From Allodiplogaster sudhausi (lineage: Eukaryota > Nematoda > Chromadorea > Rhabditida > Diplogasteridae): DNA of 64,000 bases. The translations under genes and the position numbers were made by a program. The stretch's first letter is position 1, and every line of letters starts with the position of its first letter. Positions 43,617-58,937 of this stretch are shown one piece after another. The DNA is taken from assembly GCA_945643635.1 (NCBI GenBank), contig CALZFC010000107.1, forward strand, positions 629,501 through 693,500, read 5' to 3'. The notes below the pieces were generated by a model. It was not told where the DNA came from. It saw only the letters and a list, made by a program, of their open reading frames with translations, and searched no databases.

Positions 43617-44197
43617 TTTTTACTCGAAACCTTTCTTTATCCTGTAACACTCATCCTTGTCTCTTTCTGTTAACCTTGCTAAAACCCTTAACCATATTTC
43701 CTGCTTTCTCATTTACATTCGTATGTATCTCAAAGCTTACAGGTTAACCTTTACTGCATTGCCTGGGCTTGTAAGATTTCTGGATGTCTTATACCTTTAT
43801 TTATTTGCAGCTGTTCGGCGTCGCAATTGACCTACAATTTTTTTAGACCATATATACAACAATTTGTTTTATGTTGAATGACTATCGCTGAGACCGGTGA
43901 ATCTTGGTTTTTCTTGTTTTTGTGTGTGTATAGATTGTACGTACGACGACATGTTGATGGTGCGCTCATTTTGCATCTCAATATATAAAACATTACCACT
44001 ATAAATTTATTTTTTGGAACGCATACAAATTATGTTGCGAGTACATTATTGAATATCTATAACTGGACGTCACTTGGTGTTGATTATTGTATACAGCATA
44101 GTCAACTTGAGCAGGTTTTGTGTTTCTGGTGAAGGCGTAGGAACTTTAGTTTGATGTGCTGGTATTGTTAACCGTTTCAAGGGGAGAAGGCTTGCGG
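43617..44197. other. Spacer between the KANSL1-like gene and YME1L
   Basis: AT-rich 3' flank and YME1L promoter region. No gene seen. Confidence 0.6.
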
Positions 44198-47690
<3,493 letters not shown>

Positions 47691-48281
47691 ATCTCTTTTT
47701 CCTCACTCGCACTCGTTTACTTTCTCCTGTGCGCCGAAGTACATTTATAGAAACTCTCAAATAGAAAGAAACGAAGGAACCGAACTCAGTTTCTGTTCCA
47801 CTCGGTGGTATTCCTATAAAGAGTGAACATTATGAGTGTGCTTATGTGTTTTCATCAGTTAGTTGCATCTTCATCTGATTGTAGTTATTCGCGGGTTCAT
47901 TCGTTTGTCTATCTAATATCAGCTCTCCAATGTTGAGCACGCACGCCAAAAGAGAGCCTTTCAACGTGCCGCGAAGTTACTTGATAAAATGTATGGACGT
48001 CTCCGTTCTCTTTTCGGGAGCAAGGCTGTTGTATCCAATTCTTGCTGTTGAATACCTTTTCCTTCTTTAAAAAAATATTGTTTGTAGTAAAGAAAGTGAT
48101 GAGAATGTGACCTGCCTTAGTACCGTATTTTTATTTTTATCTAAGCTATTGTTTGCGTCAAGAGGAAATCGGCTATTCACATTTCGCAGTCATGAGAGCT
48201 CTTTCATTAATTTTTTTCGGCTAGCATTATTTATATAATTCTCTTCTTGTAGAAACGCTCTCGGCCGTTCGGAATCGGAGA
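47691..48281. other. Spacer between YME1L and RWDD2
   Basis: YME1L 3' untranslated region and RWDD2 upstream region. No gene seen. Confidence 0.6.
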
Positions 48282-49605
48282 ATGCAGGCAGACGAGTTGG
48301 CCGTTCTTCAGTCTATGTTCGTTCTTGAATGCATTTTCCTGAAAGATTTCATTTTAATTTATACTCAGGTATGAAGTGGGTCGTGAGCTAATCTTCTCTA
48401 AATCTAGCTCTGAGGATGAAAATGGAATAATTCTTGCTAACAATTTCACGCTTCGATTGGTTAGCTTATCATCATACCAAGTGGAACTGTATGCATAAAA
48501 TTCGGTATTTAGGATATAGATGGGCATCTTCTTGAGATCTTTGCTAATTTACCCAAGCAATATCCAGAAGAGGAATTTCCTAATATACGTGTTTCAGTTG
48601 ATGCTAACGTCTACAATATTGACGGGTTACTTTTATTCCTGCTGAAAAACAACTTGCTTAAAATGATCATATTTTTCCAGAGTGAATCACTCAATTCGCG
48701 GCTGGATAAAGTCACAAGAACAGGGTCGCCCGCTTATTATCGAAATAATTGAAGAAATTCGCGATTCTCTGCCGAATTTTCGGTTGGTTACATCCTGCAA
48801 CCTGAAGAATAATGCTTCGCCAAACGGGTGTCATCAAGGTAAACAGGTAAGAATGTTCTAGATGTGTTGTTGAAGTTCGTGCTGTTGATAAACTAGTTAG
48901 TGGTGTTAGGGTGGGATTGTTGGAAAGCCATTGGGAGCCAGCTCATTGTCAGTGCATCACGCCTATTTATCGGCCTGACAAGTAGTCAAGCTTTGTCCAT
49001 TAAAACATAATGCGGTGTTGAGGAGGATGCTGACGGCAAACTGGCTCGTTTCTGGATCCTGAGCCACCATCTCTATTCACATGAGAAACGGTCAAACATC
49101 ATTAAAGAAGCGCAGTCCCTTCGACGCGGCGGATTCAGCACGCCAGGCAAACCCGCTGTCGTTGTTATTGAGGTTTGCTTTTGTATTTACTCTCAGTGTA
49201 TGCAAATGTTGATCGAGATAAAATAAAAAATGCAAAATTAATGGATAAAAATGGATGGAATTGAATGAATATTGAATTGGAAGTGAGACGGCCACCGTTG
49301 TTCAGGGCACAGCTGAGGACGTCCGGCAGTTCTGGTCGTACATCCGTACTTGGTCATGGAAGAAGATTACTTTGATGGAGACCGAGGAGGCCTCTAGCGA
49401 AGATACCGCCTTTTTACGATTCAGAGGGAAGTTCGAGGAGCACGTGTTTGACTGTGAACACGGCGACCACCGCAAGGTTGACAGCGTCTTCTTGAGAAGC
49501 ATCATTTGGCTGACCACTTTAATAATCTTTATGACATATAATATTTTTTTCTGGGTTATTTTCGAATATAGTTTTTGTTTCATGAAAAGTTTGTTAACAC
49601 AATAA
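48282..49605 (+). CDS. RWD domain-containing protein 2 (RWDD2A/B-like)
   Basis: Function poorly known; the family pairs an N-terminal RWD domain with a C-terminal DUF1115 domain. Start MQADELAVLQSM at 48282, then YEVGRELIFSKSSS, then the RWD core DGHLLEIFANLPKQYPEEEF (about 48520, with its YP motif) and VNHSIRGWIKSQEQGRPLII. The DUF1115 part has RFWILSHHLYSHEKRSNIIK (about 49050), GGFSTPGKPAVVVIEGTAED, VRQFWSYIRTWSWKKI and FRGKFEEHVFDCEHGDHRK. The usual short C-terminal segment after this was not located. The frame reads on to 49605, but a splice near 49476 is as likely, so the end is uncertain. Confidence 0.82.
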
Positions 49606-49706
49606 ACTGTTATTATTGCTGATGCGTTCGTGAAATGCTCTGGTTGTTTTCCGCAGAAGCCTACCTTTTACTAGTTGCTTGTGTTTTACTTAAGCCTTTT
49701 ACTAAG

Positions 49707-51072
49707 ATGTGGTCGTCTAAAGTGAACACGCTGCCAGCAGAGTCTTCCATCTTGATACTCGGGCCTAGTGGTCAGCTTCTTCCTAGTTATTTATGCGATC
49801 AGATGGCCTTGACTTCTTTGTTCTTCTTCGTTTCACATACCCTTAACACATTTGTCCTTGCAGAATCAGTCACTCCTGGTCTGAGCAGTTCCACAGTGAA
49901 GGCCACTGGCTCATCTGTTCGTGGTGTGTACAGATTTCCTTCACTCTTAACATTCTCTCATTGTTTTCTGCTTCGGTATCCAAAGAGCTTTTTCGTCAGA
50001 CTTGCCGTCGTCAGCCATTTTCTCTGCTGTTGTCCTCGAAAGTGAAGGAGGGACTGCGAATCTGGAGGATCTGCTGTCGCTGGCCTTTTCTCGTCTCTCT
50101 CCAGGCGGTATTCTCGCACTTCGGGCGCCTGGAGGTTCGTATTTCTACGACTTGATTCAGTGATCGAAACACTTTGACTCCAGACACACGGCTGATTTTC
50201 CCTTTGCTCAAGTTGACTGTTTAGAAGTTGGCGTTACTACTGTGGAGAGGAAACTTAGGCTGTATGGGTTTGTGGAGGAGAACGTCTCACTTGCATGTGG
50301 TGAGAAGGCATTCTCTCTTCTCTTCTCGCTTTTCTTCCTTACTCTCATAGTACTCCTTCGGAAGAATAAGCTAGAATTCTCGGGGAAGATTTGTGCCTCC
50401 CTGAAAAGATGCCCGGTACAAATAGCTTTGGTTGCAGAAGGAGTGATTGAGGGCCACGCCCTGCGTCCTAGTTTCGACGAATCACCTCAGGCCATTTCAC
50501 TCGACATGGAATTGGTAGATGAGGAGAGTCTGCTTACCGAAGAAGACCTCATTCGACCTACTCAGGAACAATCACAGCGTACGTGAGCTACAGTTAGCGA
50601 GAGAGAGACCTAAGAGAGTGAGACAGACGAGAGAGAGAGAAAGGGAGAGAGAGGGAGAGAGTGATTTAATTGTAATTTGGAGCTAGTTGGATATGACAAG
50701 GTATATTTCAGAGGAATGCGGAACAGAGAAGAAGAGGAAGGCTTGTAAGAACTGCACTTGTGGACTGGCAGAGATGAACGAGGAGGAGAAGGCTGCCGAA
50801 CCTAAGGCTAAGTCGGGATGTGGCAATGTGAGGAGAGATCTTGGCAGCGAGAGAGGAAAGAGAGAGAGAGAGAAGGGAGGTAGGAGAGAAAGATGCAGTG
50901 GAGACTTCGAGAGAGGGGTGAGAACGAGAGCAGGAAAGAAAGAAGCTGAATTGTGTTGCAGTGTGCTCTGGGGGATGCCTTCAGATGCTCTTCGTGTCCT
51001 TACATCGGCACTCCGCCCTTTAAGCCTGGCCAGACTCTCAAACTCAACACGGTCGACGATCTTGACTTTTAG
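49707..51072 (+). CDS. CIAPIN1: Anamorsin (CIAPIN1), cytosolic Fe-S assembly factor
   Basis: Electron-transfer partner of NDOR1 in cytosolic iron-sulfur protein assembly. Start [19 protein letters not shown] at 49707. The N-terminal methyltransferase-like part includes [19 protein letters not shown] and [19 protein letters not shown] linker ([20 protein letters not shown]) precedes the two cluster sites. [14 protein letters not shown] at about 50735 is part of the first Cys motif. The second site is split by a GA-rich intron: KSGCGN then [20 protein letters not shown] (from 50962), which restores the CX2C-X7-CX2C pattern. The last residues are LNTVDDLDF, with TAG at 51070-51072. In-phase splicing here is decisive. 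Confidence 0.92.
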
Positions 51073-51600
51073 ATTTGTTGCATTTTGCATTATGAGATAA
51101 ATATTTGATTGCTGCTAAAATGTTCGGATGATATGTACATTCAACTACCATCAAGAGGAAAGATTAATCTTGTACATTTATATCCGGAGAAACAGATAGG
51201 TTTTCGTTCCTTTAACATGTCACAAATAAGACGGAGGGCAATTCATTGTGAGAGCACAGTTCTTTCAAAATGACAAAAAAAATTGGCATGGCGTTGTAAT
51301 TTAGTGAATTTGTTACCGTATCAGACGAATATCTCCAAACGTAAGAAACGTTAAACACTCTATTTTCCGTCTCAAATAGTGATGGCAGTTTATCACGTGG
51401 GAGGTTGATTGTTATTATAGAAAGGAGTGGATGAATGTATGTCGATATATTCTTTCTTTTTAGCTAGTAGCGTATGTACTTTAATATTTCTTTATCTATT
51501 CATATAAGTGGCCTTTTCCCTCAACTTGGACTATTCTCCATCCTTTTCTTCACAAAAGCTCGTTGCAAATTCTTAAGAAACAGCGAAGGAAACCGAAGCG
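51073..51600. other. Spacer between CIAPIN1 and Mondo
   Basis: AT-rich and without a supported gene. Contains the Mondo promoter and leader. Confidence 0.6.
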
Positions 51601-53036
51601 ATGGCAGAGTCACGCGAGACCATCCACTCCGGCCATTTCATGACTTCCAATCCACATTCTGAAGCTGTTCCCGACGACGGCGACGAGGATGTTGAGGTGG
51701 CGATTTATTATATATTATTTTGAGTCAGCTCATTTTCGTTATAGGTGGATGTCGTTGAAGATGACGATAAAGGAGGCGACTGCAAGATGGGCGGCAGTGT
51801 CAAGGTTGGTACTTGGTCGCATATTTTTATTTCTTTATTTTCTTTAGCTTAATGGTGTTATGCTTCCATTAGCAAGTTGAGGATGAGAAGCCGGTGACTT
51901 TCTACAAGTTCGGCCCGCAAAAGACTCAGTCCATTGCCATCGACGTTTCTCTCAATAAACTCAACAAATGCATCAAAGTTGCTTACAAGTAAGATCTTCT
52001 CATTAAATATTGCGATCTCGTTCGTTAATCTTTTTTTTCGTGATTGGATACTCGTTTTTTTTTCGTGAATGGGTACATAACAAGTTTGCTTTGGGTGCTT
52101 CCTTTATGTATAGTTTTCCTAAATATTTAGCTACAATTGTGTTTGGATGATTAAATTACAGCAAGATGACAACACCAAAATGGAAAGACTTCAAGGGCCT
52201 GCGGCTGCACTGGAAACAACGGATTCGACTGAACAACGTCATCTGGAGGGCATATCATATGGAATGTTCGTTTCAGACTCAATTTATCACTCGTCTCTGT
52301 TCATTTCATTCCAATTTTACATCGGATCTTTTCTTTTCAGTTGGTGTTCCTCGAAGAAAGAAGAGGACCCCCTATTGTTACTTTACCGTGCCTGATGACG
52401 ATACAACTCACGCGAAGATTGAGGTTGGAGGGTACAATCAGGTGAGTAGAATAGAGAGGGCCATACGGAGAGGGAGAATTGATAAAGAGAGAGCAAGTGG
52501 ATAAAGAGAGAGAAGAGAGAGAGAGAGATGGAGTGCTGATAAAGAGAGAGCGAGTTGATAGTTAGTGAAAGAGAAAGAGAGACAGCGCGAGAGAGATCGT
52601 GTGAGTGGAATGGACGAGTGACACTTCTTCCAATGTAAATCTTAGGTGTGCTCACAACTACGGTAGTGAGTATAATAAAGAGTGCTTGAGGGGAGTGTGC
52701 TGGAGGGGATGTACTGGAAGAGGCGGATGGCTGCGGTTTGTGCCCAGTACAAGAGATGGAGACACTACTCGAAGAAGCACCCGTACATGGCAGTCAGGAA
52801 GGCAGGGAGGGAACCGCCACTCATTCTCAGCAGGAAGCGGGTTGGCAAGGAAGAAGGAAAGAGCGAGAGAGAGATAGAAAGAGAGGAGAGAGAAAGAGAG
52901 CGACAGAAAGAGAGAGAGAGAGAGAGAGGGATAGCGACAGAAAGAGAGAGAAAGAGGAGGGAGAAAAAGAAAGCGACAGAAAGAGAGAGAGAGAGTGCGG
53001 CAGTAAGAGAGTTATGGGAGAGAGAAAGAAAGCGAC

Positions 53037-53076
<40 letters not shown>

Positions 53077-55659
53077 GGCAACAGAAATAAAGAGAGAGAT
53101 AGAGAGACGGCAACAGAAATAAAGAGAGAGAGCTTAAGAAAAAGCGAGAGAGAGACGGCAACAGAAATAAAGAGAGAGAGCTTCAGAAAGAGCGAGAGAG
53201 AGACAGAGAGAGAGAGAGAGTGAGAATAGAGCTTCAGAAAGAGAAATAGGGAGAGAGAGAGAGGTTCTTCAGGCCTTGAGGGGTCTTAAATGACTTTCTT
53301 CTTCTAATCTTTTTGTCCGGAATACTTGTTTTCCTCTATTATGTATTATATAGACCGCTTGTCGTTAAGATTGACTGATTTGCCGATAGCAAAAGTGGTT
53401 GACGTCATTCAGTTCTCGTTTCGAGCAAATGAATTCCAATGTATCTTGCTGCTCCATAAAGTATCTTTCCTCTCTTGAATGTGTTGCACCCTTTTCAAGT
53501 ACAAGATTGATTGAATGTGTTTACAGCCGCACTCAGGAAGTGGTCTTCCTCAGTCCTCCGTCTTCCCTTCTCTCGAACCCCCTCCAAAGAGTCAGACGCC
53601 CAAGAATACCTCAACGGAGTACTTTGACATTGATGAGTTCGAGAACGAGTTCACTGACACTCTCTTCGACTCCCTCAAGGAACCATATATCTTCCCTAAT
53701 CCGAAAGAAATGAGTCAGTCCACGCCTTCAGTTGTCGCTCCTTCGGAAAGAGTTGTTCTTTGAGTGCAAAGTGGAAACGCGGATATAATGCAACCCGGTC
53801 TGCTTTCCCTTCAGCCATCTCTGGAGGAGATCATGGCCAGCCTAAGTTGGTCACATTCACTTCATTTCTGTAACTTTAACACTTCCAGTCTCAATTTCTT
53901 ATACTAAATATTGTGCCGTTCGTTTTATTTTGTTTTCCCAGTTGGAGAAGATCAGCCAGGAGGGAGTGGCGAGATGATTCCCCATTCGTTGGCGAGTTCT
54001 TCATTCCCACCTCGCATCTCTTCCCTCTCCCCTTTCCCCTCCTCACGCTCTTCTCACTCTTCCCATCACAACTCCTCCCAAGGTCCTGCTGACTACTCAG
54101 CCAAGGACTACCAAGCAGCCAGCATGCTTATTCAGTACAGGTTAGCGGTTGCGAGCGGGAGAGGGAGAGGGTGGAGGGGAGAGAGGGGGGGGGGGGGGGA
54201 GAGAGAGAGACATAAAGTAGCAAGAGTATAGAGAAGGGAGAGAGGGGCTATTTATCTCCTCTTATCATTCTCTCCCTTTAAGCGAACAGAAAAGCCGTCT
54301 GTCCATGGTTCCACCTCCTGCTGTTCTACCTCAATCTTCTGCTTCTACTCCCTTTAGTAGTCCCTCCGACTATCACTCATGGAAAGCTCCCGGCGCGAAT
54401 TCCAACTTTCTAGTAGGTTTATGTTCTCTCACTCTCTCTCACTCGCTCGCTCACTCTCTCTCTCTCTCTCTTTCTCTCTCCCTCTCTCTCTCCCTCTCGT
54501 TCTTGTGCAGATGCCTGGAGGAGAGCAGATGCCGGGTAGTTCGGATTACGTGCCTCAGTTCCTGTCAGCCTCTCGCTCGAGTGCTGCTCCGTTCCGTCCT
54601 CTGGGTGCGTCGCCGGGTGTAGCTTTCGGTGTGATTCCTCCCTCATCCCGTTGCTGGTTCGAGTCAGCCGGTCTTGGCGGGTCAGGGGCGGGGTCTCTCC
54701 AGGCTCCGCCTCCCTCTGCTCCGCCTCTCGACTGCAATTCTAAGCATTCCCTCTCCGGCATCCCCTCCTTACGAACAACTCCTCCTTTGGTGCAGAAGGT
54801 CAGTCCATTCTGCGTGTGGGCAGAGCGGGAAGAGTTTTGTTTACAGAGTTCCTCCTCTTCTGGATGTCTTCCCCAGCAGACTCTCATGGAGAGACTGGGA
54901 AGGAGGGGCGGAGCCTCGGCCACTTCCTCTCACTGGCCAGACGCTTCTTCTACCTCCTCTTCATCTTCCTCTCTTGCCTTCCCTCTCCCTTCTCAACCAC
55001 TCAGTGCTCCAGTTCAACGAAGTTCGAAGAATCCGTGGGATGGCGAGGTTCACACCTTCCCTGCTCTTTGTTACAGTATTCTTCTTCCTCTAGGTTCGCT
55101 CCTTCCCTGCTCTTTGTTACAGTATCCTTCTTACTTTAGGATCCCTCGAATTCTCGTCATCCGTTTGCTTCATCGGAAGACAGTGACAAGGAGGAGATGA
55201 AAGCGGTGAAGGAGGAGATGGCAACTCCTTGTCCTGGGCCGCCCCCTGCAAAGCAACGACGAACAAAACAAGTTGATTCCTCCTGTCGAGATCTTCCTTT
55301 CATGTTTTCTTCTCTTTTCGGTTCCCGCTGACTCGACTTTGCATCCCACGGAAAGGAAGAGGATTCTTCATTTACACGCAGAACAGAGCAGGAGACTCGC
55401 ACTCAAAGATGGATTCGATCAGCTACTCAATTATGTAACTGAAACATAGAAAAAGACTTAAGGGACAGTAATCTCTGCAGCTGCCAGATGTCCACTCTGC
55501 TGGCATGAAACCAACGAACGCGGTGGTACTGGCCAGGGCAGCAGAGCATATCAAGGAGCTCAGAGAGAGGAAGAGCGAGGCGCAGAGGAAGGCACAGCAG
55601 CTCAGCAACACTATTCAACTGCTCAATGAGCGAATCTCGTATCTTGAGAGGGAGAGATC

Positions 55660-55690
<31 letters not shown>

Positions 55691-56183
55691 GGAGGGAGAG
55701 ATAGAGAGAGAGAGGAGAGTGAAAGATGACCTTGAGGAGCGTCCAGACAGCTCTGCCAGCCAGCAAAAAGCACTCGGAGGGCGCAGGAGGTTCCCAGCCA
55801 AGTGCGCTGCAACAGTTCTTCGAGCGATACTCAAAAGAGCGTGCCAAGCAGGAGTGGCCGTTCTGGCTGGTTAGTGCTTCTCCTCTCTCTCTCTCTTTCT
55901 CTCTCTCTCTCATCTCTCTCTCTCTCTCTCTCTCTCCTTGCTGAAGATGGCTCGTCTGTTGCAACCGGTGGTAGACTCCTTGGCGTGCTCGCTAAAAGAT
56001 GTCTCGGATGGCAGCCCTGATCAGCTGGCATCTGCAGTCCGCTCCTGGCTGGCCTCGAATTGGCACGTGGCCAAGCTCCGCCCCCTTGCCTCGGAAGTGC
56101 TTGTCTATCTCGCGACAAGCACACGGATTCTCACTCAACCTGATACTCTCCGACGACATGTTGAGGAGAACATTTCGAAGTGA
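51601..56183 (+). CDS. MLXIP: Mondo / MLX-interacting protein (glucose-sensing bHLH-Zip factor)
   Basis: Partner of MLX that responds to glucose-6-phosphate and activates carbohydrate-response genes. Start MAESRETIHSGHFMTSNPHS (Mondo conserved region I, HSGHFM). Then TFYKFGPQKTQSIAIDVSLN, WKDFKGLRLHWKQRIRLNNV, IWRAYHME, TPYCYFTVPDD and MYWKRRMAAVCAQYKRWRHY (conserved regions II to V, the glucose-sensing module). A Ser/Pro-rich middle follows, containing FDIDEFENEFTDTLFDSLKE (about 53625). Near the end are the bHLH-zipper (RILHLHAEQSRRLALKDGFD, then MKPTNAVVLARAAEHIKELR) and the C-terminal dimerisation/cytoplasmic-localisation domain (LRPLASEVLVYLATSTRILT), stop 56181-56183. Both ends are typical of Mondo, separating it from ordinary MYC or USF factors. 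Introns carry large GA tracts (52870-53260). Confidence 0.9.
52870..53265. repeat. (GA)n with embedded ~48-base tandem unit, Mondo intron
   Basis: About 400 bases of purine sequence. Within it a unit with GACGGCAACAGAAATAAAG, AGAGAGAGCTT and AAGCGAGAGA recurs about three times between 53070 and 53200, plus partial copies carrying GCGACAGAAAGAGAG upstream. Long Arg/Glu frames through it are not genes. Confidence 0.85.
54187..54199. repeat. Poly(G) run in a Mondo intron
   Basis: About thirteen consecutive G residues inside a purine-rich intron. Another G run of about eighteen lies at 36862-36879 in a HAT1 intron. Confidence 0.8.
55055..55143. repeat. Two-copy 46-base tandem duplication at a Mondo splice-acceptor region
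   Basis: CCTTCCCTGCTCTTTGTTAC followed by AGTAT(T/C)CTTCTT and CTAG or TTAG occurs at 55055 and again at 55101. Each copy contains two possible 3' splice sites (TTACAG and TAG). Confidence 0.85.
55660..55725. repeat. (GA)n microsatellite, Mondo intron within the bHLH-zipper region
   Basis: A GA run separates the exon ending near IQLLNERIS from the exon around 55730. A CT run of opposite orientation fills a later Mondo intron at 55880-55937. Confidence 0.9.
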
Positions 56184-56623
56184 AGGAGAGAATCATTCAT
56201 TTTCTTCATCACCATTCGGTTCATTCTAAGCTGGAAATCTATCTTTCCTATGTAAATATTTGCTTACATTGAACATGCTTGGACTTTAATACTACGTTTT
56301 TGTGCCATTTTCGATGACAATACTTTCATGACAAAGTAAATTTGCAACATGGATCTTGCAGTGATAACCATCTTTTCACACATTTTTATTCATGCTTTTG
56401 TTGTGAATTGACAAATACAGCATGTGCCAACGGAAACTATGGGGGATCAAAGGGCCGAGAAAGAAAGAAAGAGAGGGGAGAAGGGCTGATGAGAATGAGG
56501 TTGATGTGGTTGGGACACGCAGTGCGAGTGGGCACCGAAAGAAGAACTACACGGGACGGAGTGGGCTGAGTAGGCAGATTCAGGCGGTGATGCTATGCAA
56601 GGATACTCACTTTCACGATGCTT

Positions 56624-56668
<45 letters not shown>

Positions 56669-56851
56669 CTCTCTCACTCTTTCTTTCTCTCTAACGAGCC
56701 GAATGCCAAGGTTCTTTTATTCAGACGCTGGCCAATTTCTTTCTTCCACGGCTTCATACACCTCGTCAATCTGCATGGCATGGCGACCGTCTCGCGCTTC
56801 TCTAAATCTCTCTTCCTGCCCTATCCTTCTTTTTCTCCTCAATTTCTTCAC

Positions 56852-56885
<34 letters not shown>

Positions 56886-57904
56886 CTCTCTCTCGCTCTG
56901 TCGCTCTCTCTCTCTCTCTCTCTCTCTCGCTCTGCTATCATTATCTCCGTAGCAGCGCAGATTCATGAGAGTATGTGCATATGTGACGCGCGGTGGTTGA
57001 ACGGAAAGAGTCTGACTCGTCCCTCCTCTTCCCACTTTCTGCTTTTCCTTTCTCCGGTTCTCACTTTTCATTGACTTCATATATCCCAGTGCTGCGCACA
57101 GCAGCGAGGAGGCTCGTTATATTGTAAATATGATTCTTTTGATTCTCTCTATCTTCCTGGTTGTTCTAGCAGAAAGAGCCAATAAAGAAAGGCCTTTTCA
57201 TTTCTTTCTTTCGCGTTACAATTAGCATGACTGGAGAAAGAATAGAAATTCTTCCCGAATTCGTGCCTTCATGCATCTTCTGCTCTTTCCATTTATATCA
57301 TTTGTGACCCTACGAAATTGCCACTTTTATTTTGTAGTAGTTATGCATGATATGTAGATAAATAATCAAAATGTACCAAGAAAAAATAGATAATCAAAAT
57401 GTACCGAGAAAAATTATGCCTTCCGATTTATGAATTTGTTCTTTCTAGTAATCTAGAAAACGTTAAATTAACACATCGAATTGTACATAGAGGTTCTCAA
57501 TACTGGCTGGCAAATCGTTCTCATACATAGTTTCCCCCTCATTTGTCAATGCTTCGTCTGTACCTATGTAAATTCCGACCAGAGTTGCCCTTCGAAATTC
57601 GCTTACGTGCTCAATTTACATCTGAGCTAGGGTGAAGCGGGAGCTGTGAGAGCAAGAAAGAGGGAGATTGAGAGAGAGAGAGAGAGATAGAGAGAGAGAG
57701 AGAACGATAGATGGAGAACGATAGGGAGAGAGACAGAGAGAGAGAGAAAGAGAGTGCTCCGCTGTTGCTGGCGTGTCTATCCTTTCCTCGCCAGTAGTGC
57801 CTTCTCCTCCCATGGCAGGCAAAAAGGGATACATTTATTTATAAGTAATGAGTGTAATCTGGATGATGTCTCCTCTCCTAGAGAAGAACCCCTTCCTTCC
57901 TCGG
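56184..57904. other. Spacer between Mondo and the carbonic-anhydrase-related gene
   Basis: Contains (CT)n at 56630-56690 and 56853-56935, (GA)n at 57670-57755 and a direct AT-rich duplication at 57362-57412 (ATAATCAAAATGTACC twice). One possible minus-strand exon is described separately (56717-56857). Otherwise no gene is supported. Confidence 0.55.
56717..56857 (-). CDS. Possible orphan minus-strand terminal exon
   Basis: After an acceptor-like AGATAG within a CT/GA tract, the minus strand reads VKKLRRKRRIGQEERFREAR, then DGRHAMQIDEVYEAVEERN and WPASE before a TAA at 56717-56719. Composition is natural and amphipathic, unlike the shadow frames around it. An upstream exon could end at a GTGAGA donor near 57060, but I could not complete a model. 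No family recognised. Confidence 0.25.
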
Positions 57905-58897
57905 ATGGAGAAGAGACTGACGCTGCTTGCCTTTCTTCTCCTCTTCGCTTCTCCCTCTCGCCCCTCTCGTTCCGACTCGTCTGAGTACCCCTGGAGCTAT
58001 GATTTATACGCATTCGGAGGTTCCATTCTCTTTATATTATTCCACTTAATTTCACTTAACATTTTTTTTCCTTAAATTTTCAGTGACAAGTGTTATATGA
58101 GATTTGGGGAAACATCCGGTTAGAGAAACTTGGACGCAGACTGTTTCGAATGTGGAGATGACGAGGGCAAGAGAGTGAGAGAAAGAGAGATAAAGAGAGT
58201 GAGAAAAAAAGAGATAAAGAGAGTGAGAGAATGAGAGATAAAGAGAGTGAGAGAAAGAGAGATAGAGAGAGTGAGATAAAGAGAGTGAGAGAAAGAGAGA
58301 AAAAGAAAGACAGTGAGACAGACAGGAGTGTAAGAGAGAAAACGAGAGAGTGTGAGAGACACACAGTGAAAACTTTCTCATAACGAATCGCTCAGCTACT
58401 CTAAAAATTAGTTTTAGATATCCGGGACTCTCAACAATTTTTTTAAACCCCATTCACCTCAATTGTCAAGCCGTTTTTCTTTTGCTTACCTGGAATGATA
58501 CAGTATAAGCTATTCCATATGTATACTCGACCAATAAATCCGTATGTATATTCTGGTTCATTGATTCCCATTCTTCCCTCTGATATCGGGACGAACCAAA
58601 GAAAGGAGTATGAAGTGTGAGGATATGATTGAGGCCCAGAGTGGTGGGGAGTGCTAGAGAAGAGATGGGAGATGTGCCGGAGAGGGAAGCTCCAGTCCCC
58701 CATCGACATCCGTCCCAATCATCTCCTCTACGATCCACGACTCACACCCATTCACTTCGACCGCCAGACTGTAAGACACGCTCTTAGGTTTCATTCTATT
58801 TTTTAGATTCGTATGGTTTGAATCTCTTTTTCCCCCTCACTATTTTTTCCTGTCGTTTTCACACTCTTCACCTTCCTCCTCCTCTCTCTCCCTCCCC

Positions 58898-58937
<40 letters not shown>

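Noticed and set aside
52682..53223. Arg/Glu-rich ORFs of 146 and 161 codons
   Set aside because: They begin in a real Mondo exon but then run into (GA)n intron sequence; the repeat portion is not coding.
56500..56570. MWLGHAVRVG resembling the end of a LINE reverse-transcriptase region
   Set aside because: Only a short WLGH-type match, with no adjoining reverse transcriptase or endonuclease motifs in any frame.
58052..58453. Minus-strand Ser/Leu ORFs in the carbonic-anhydrase-related gene
   Set aside because: Antisense translation of an intronic GA repeat.
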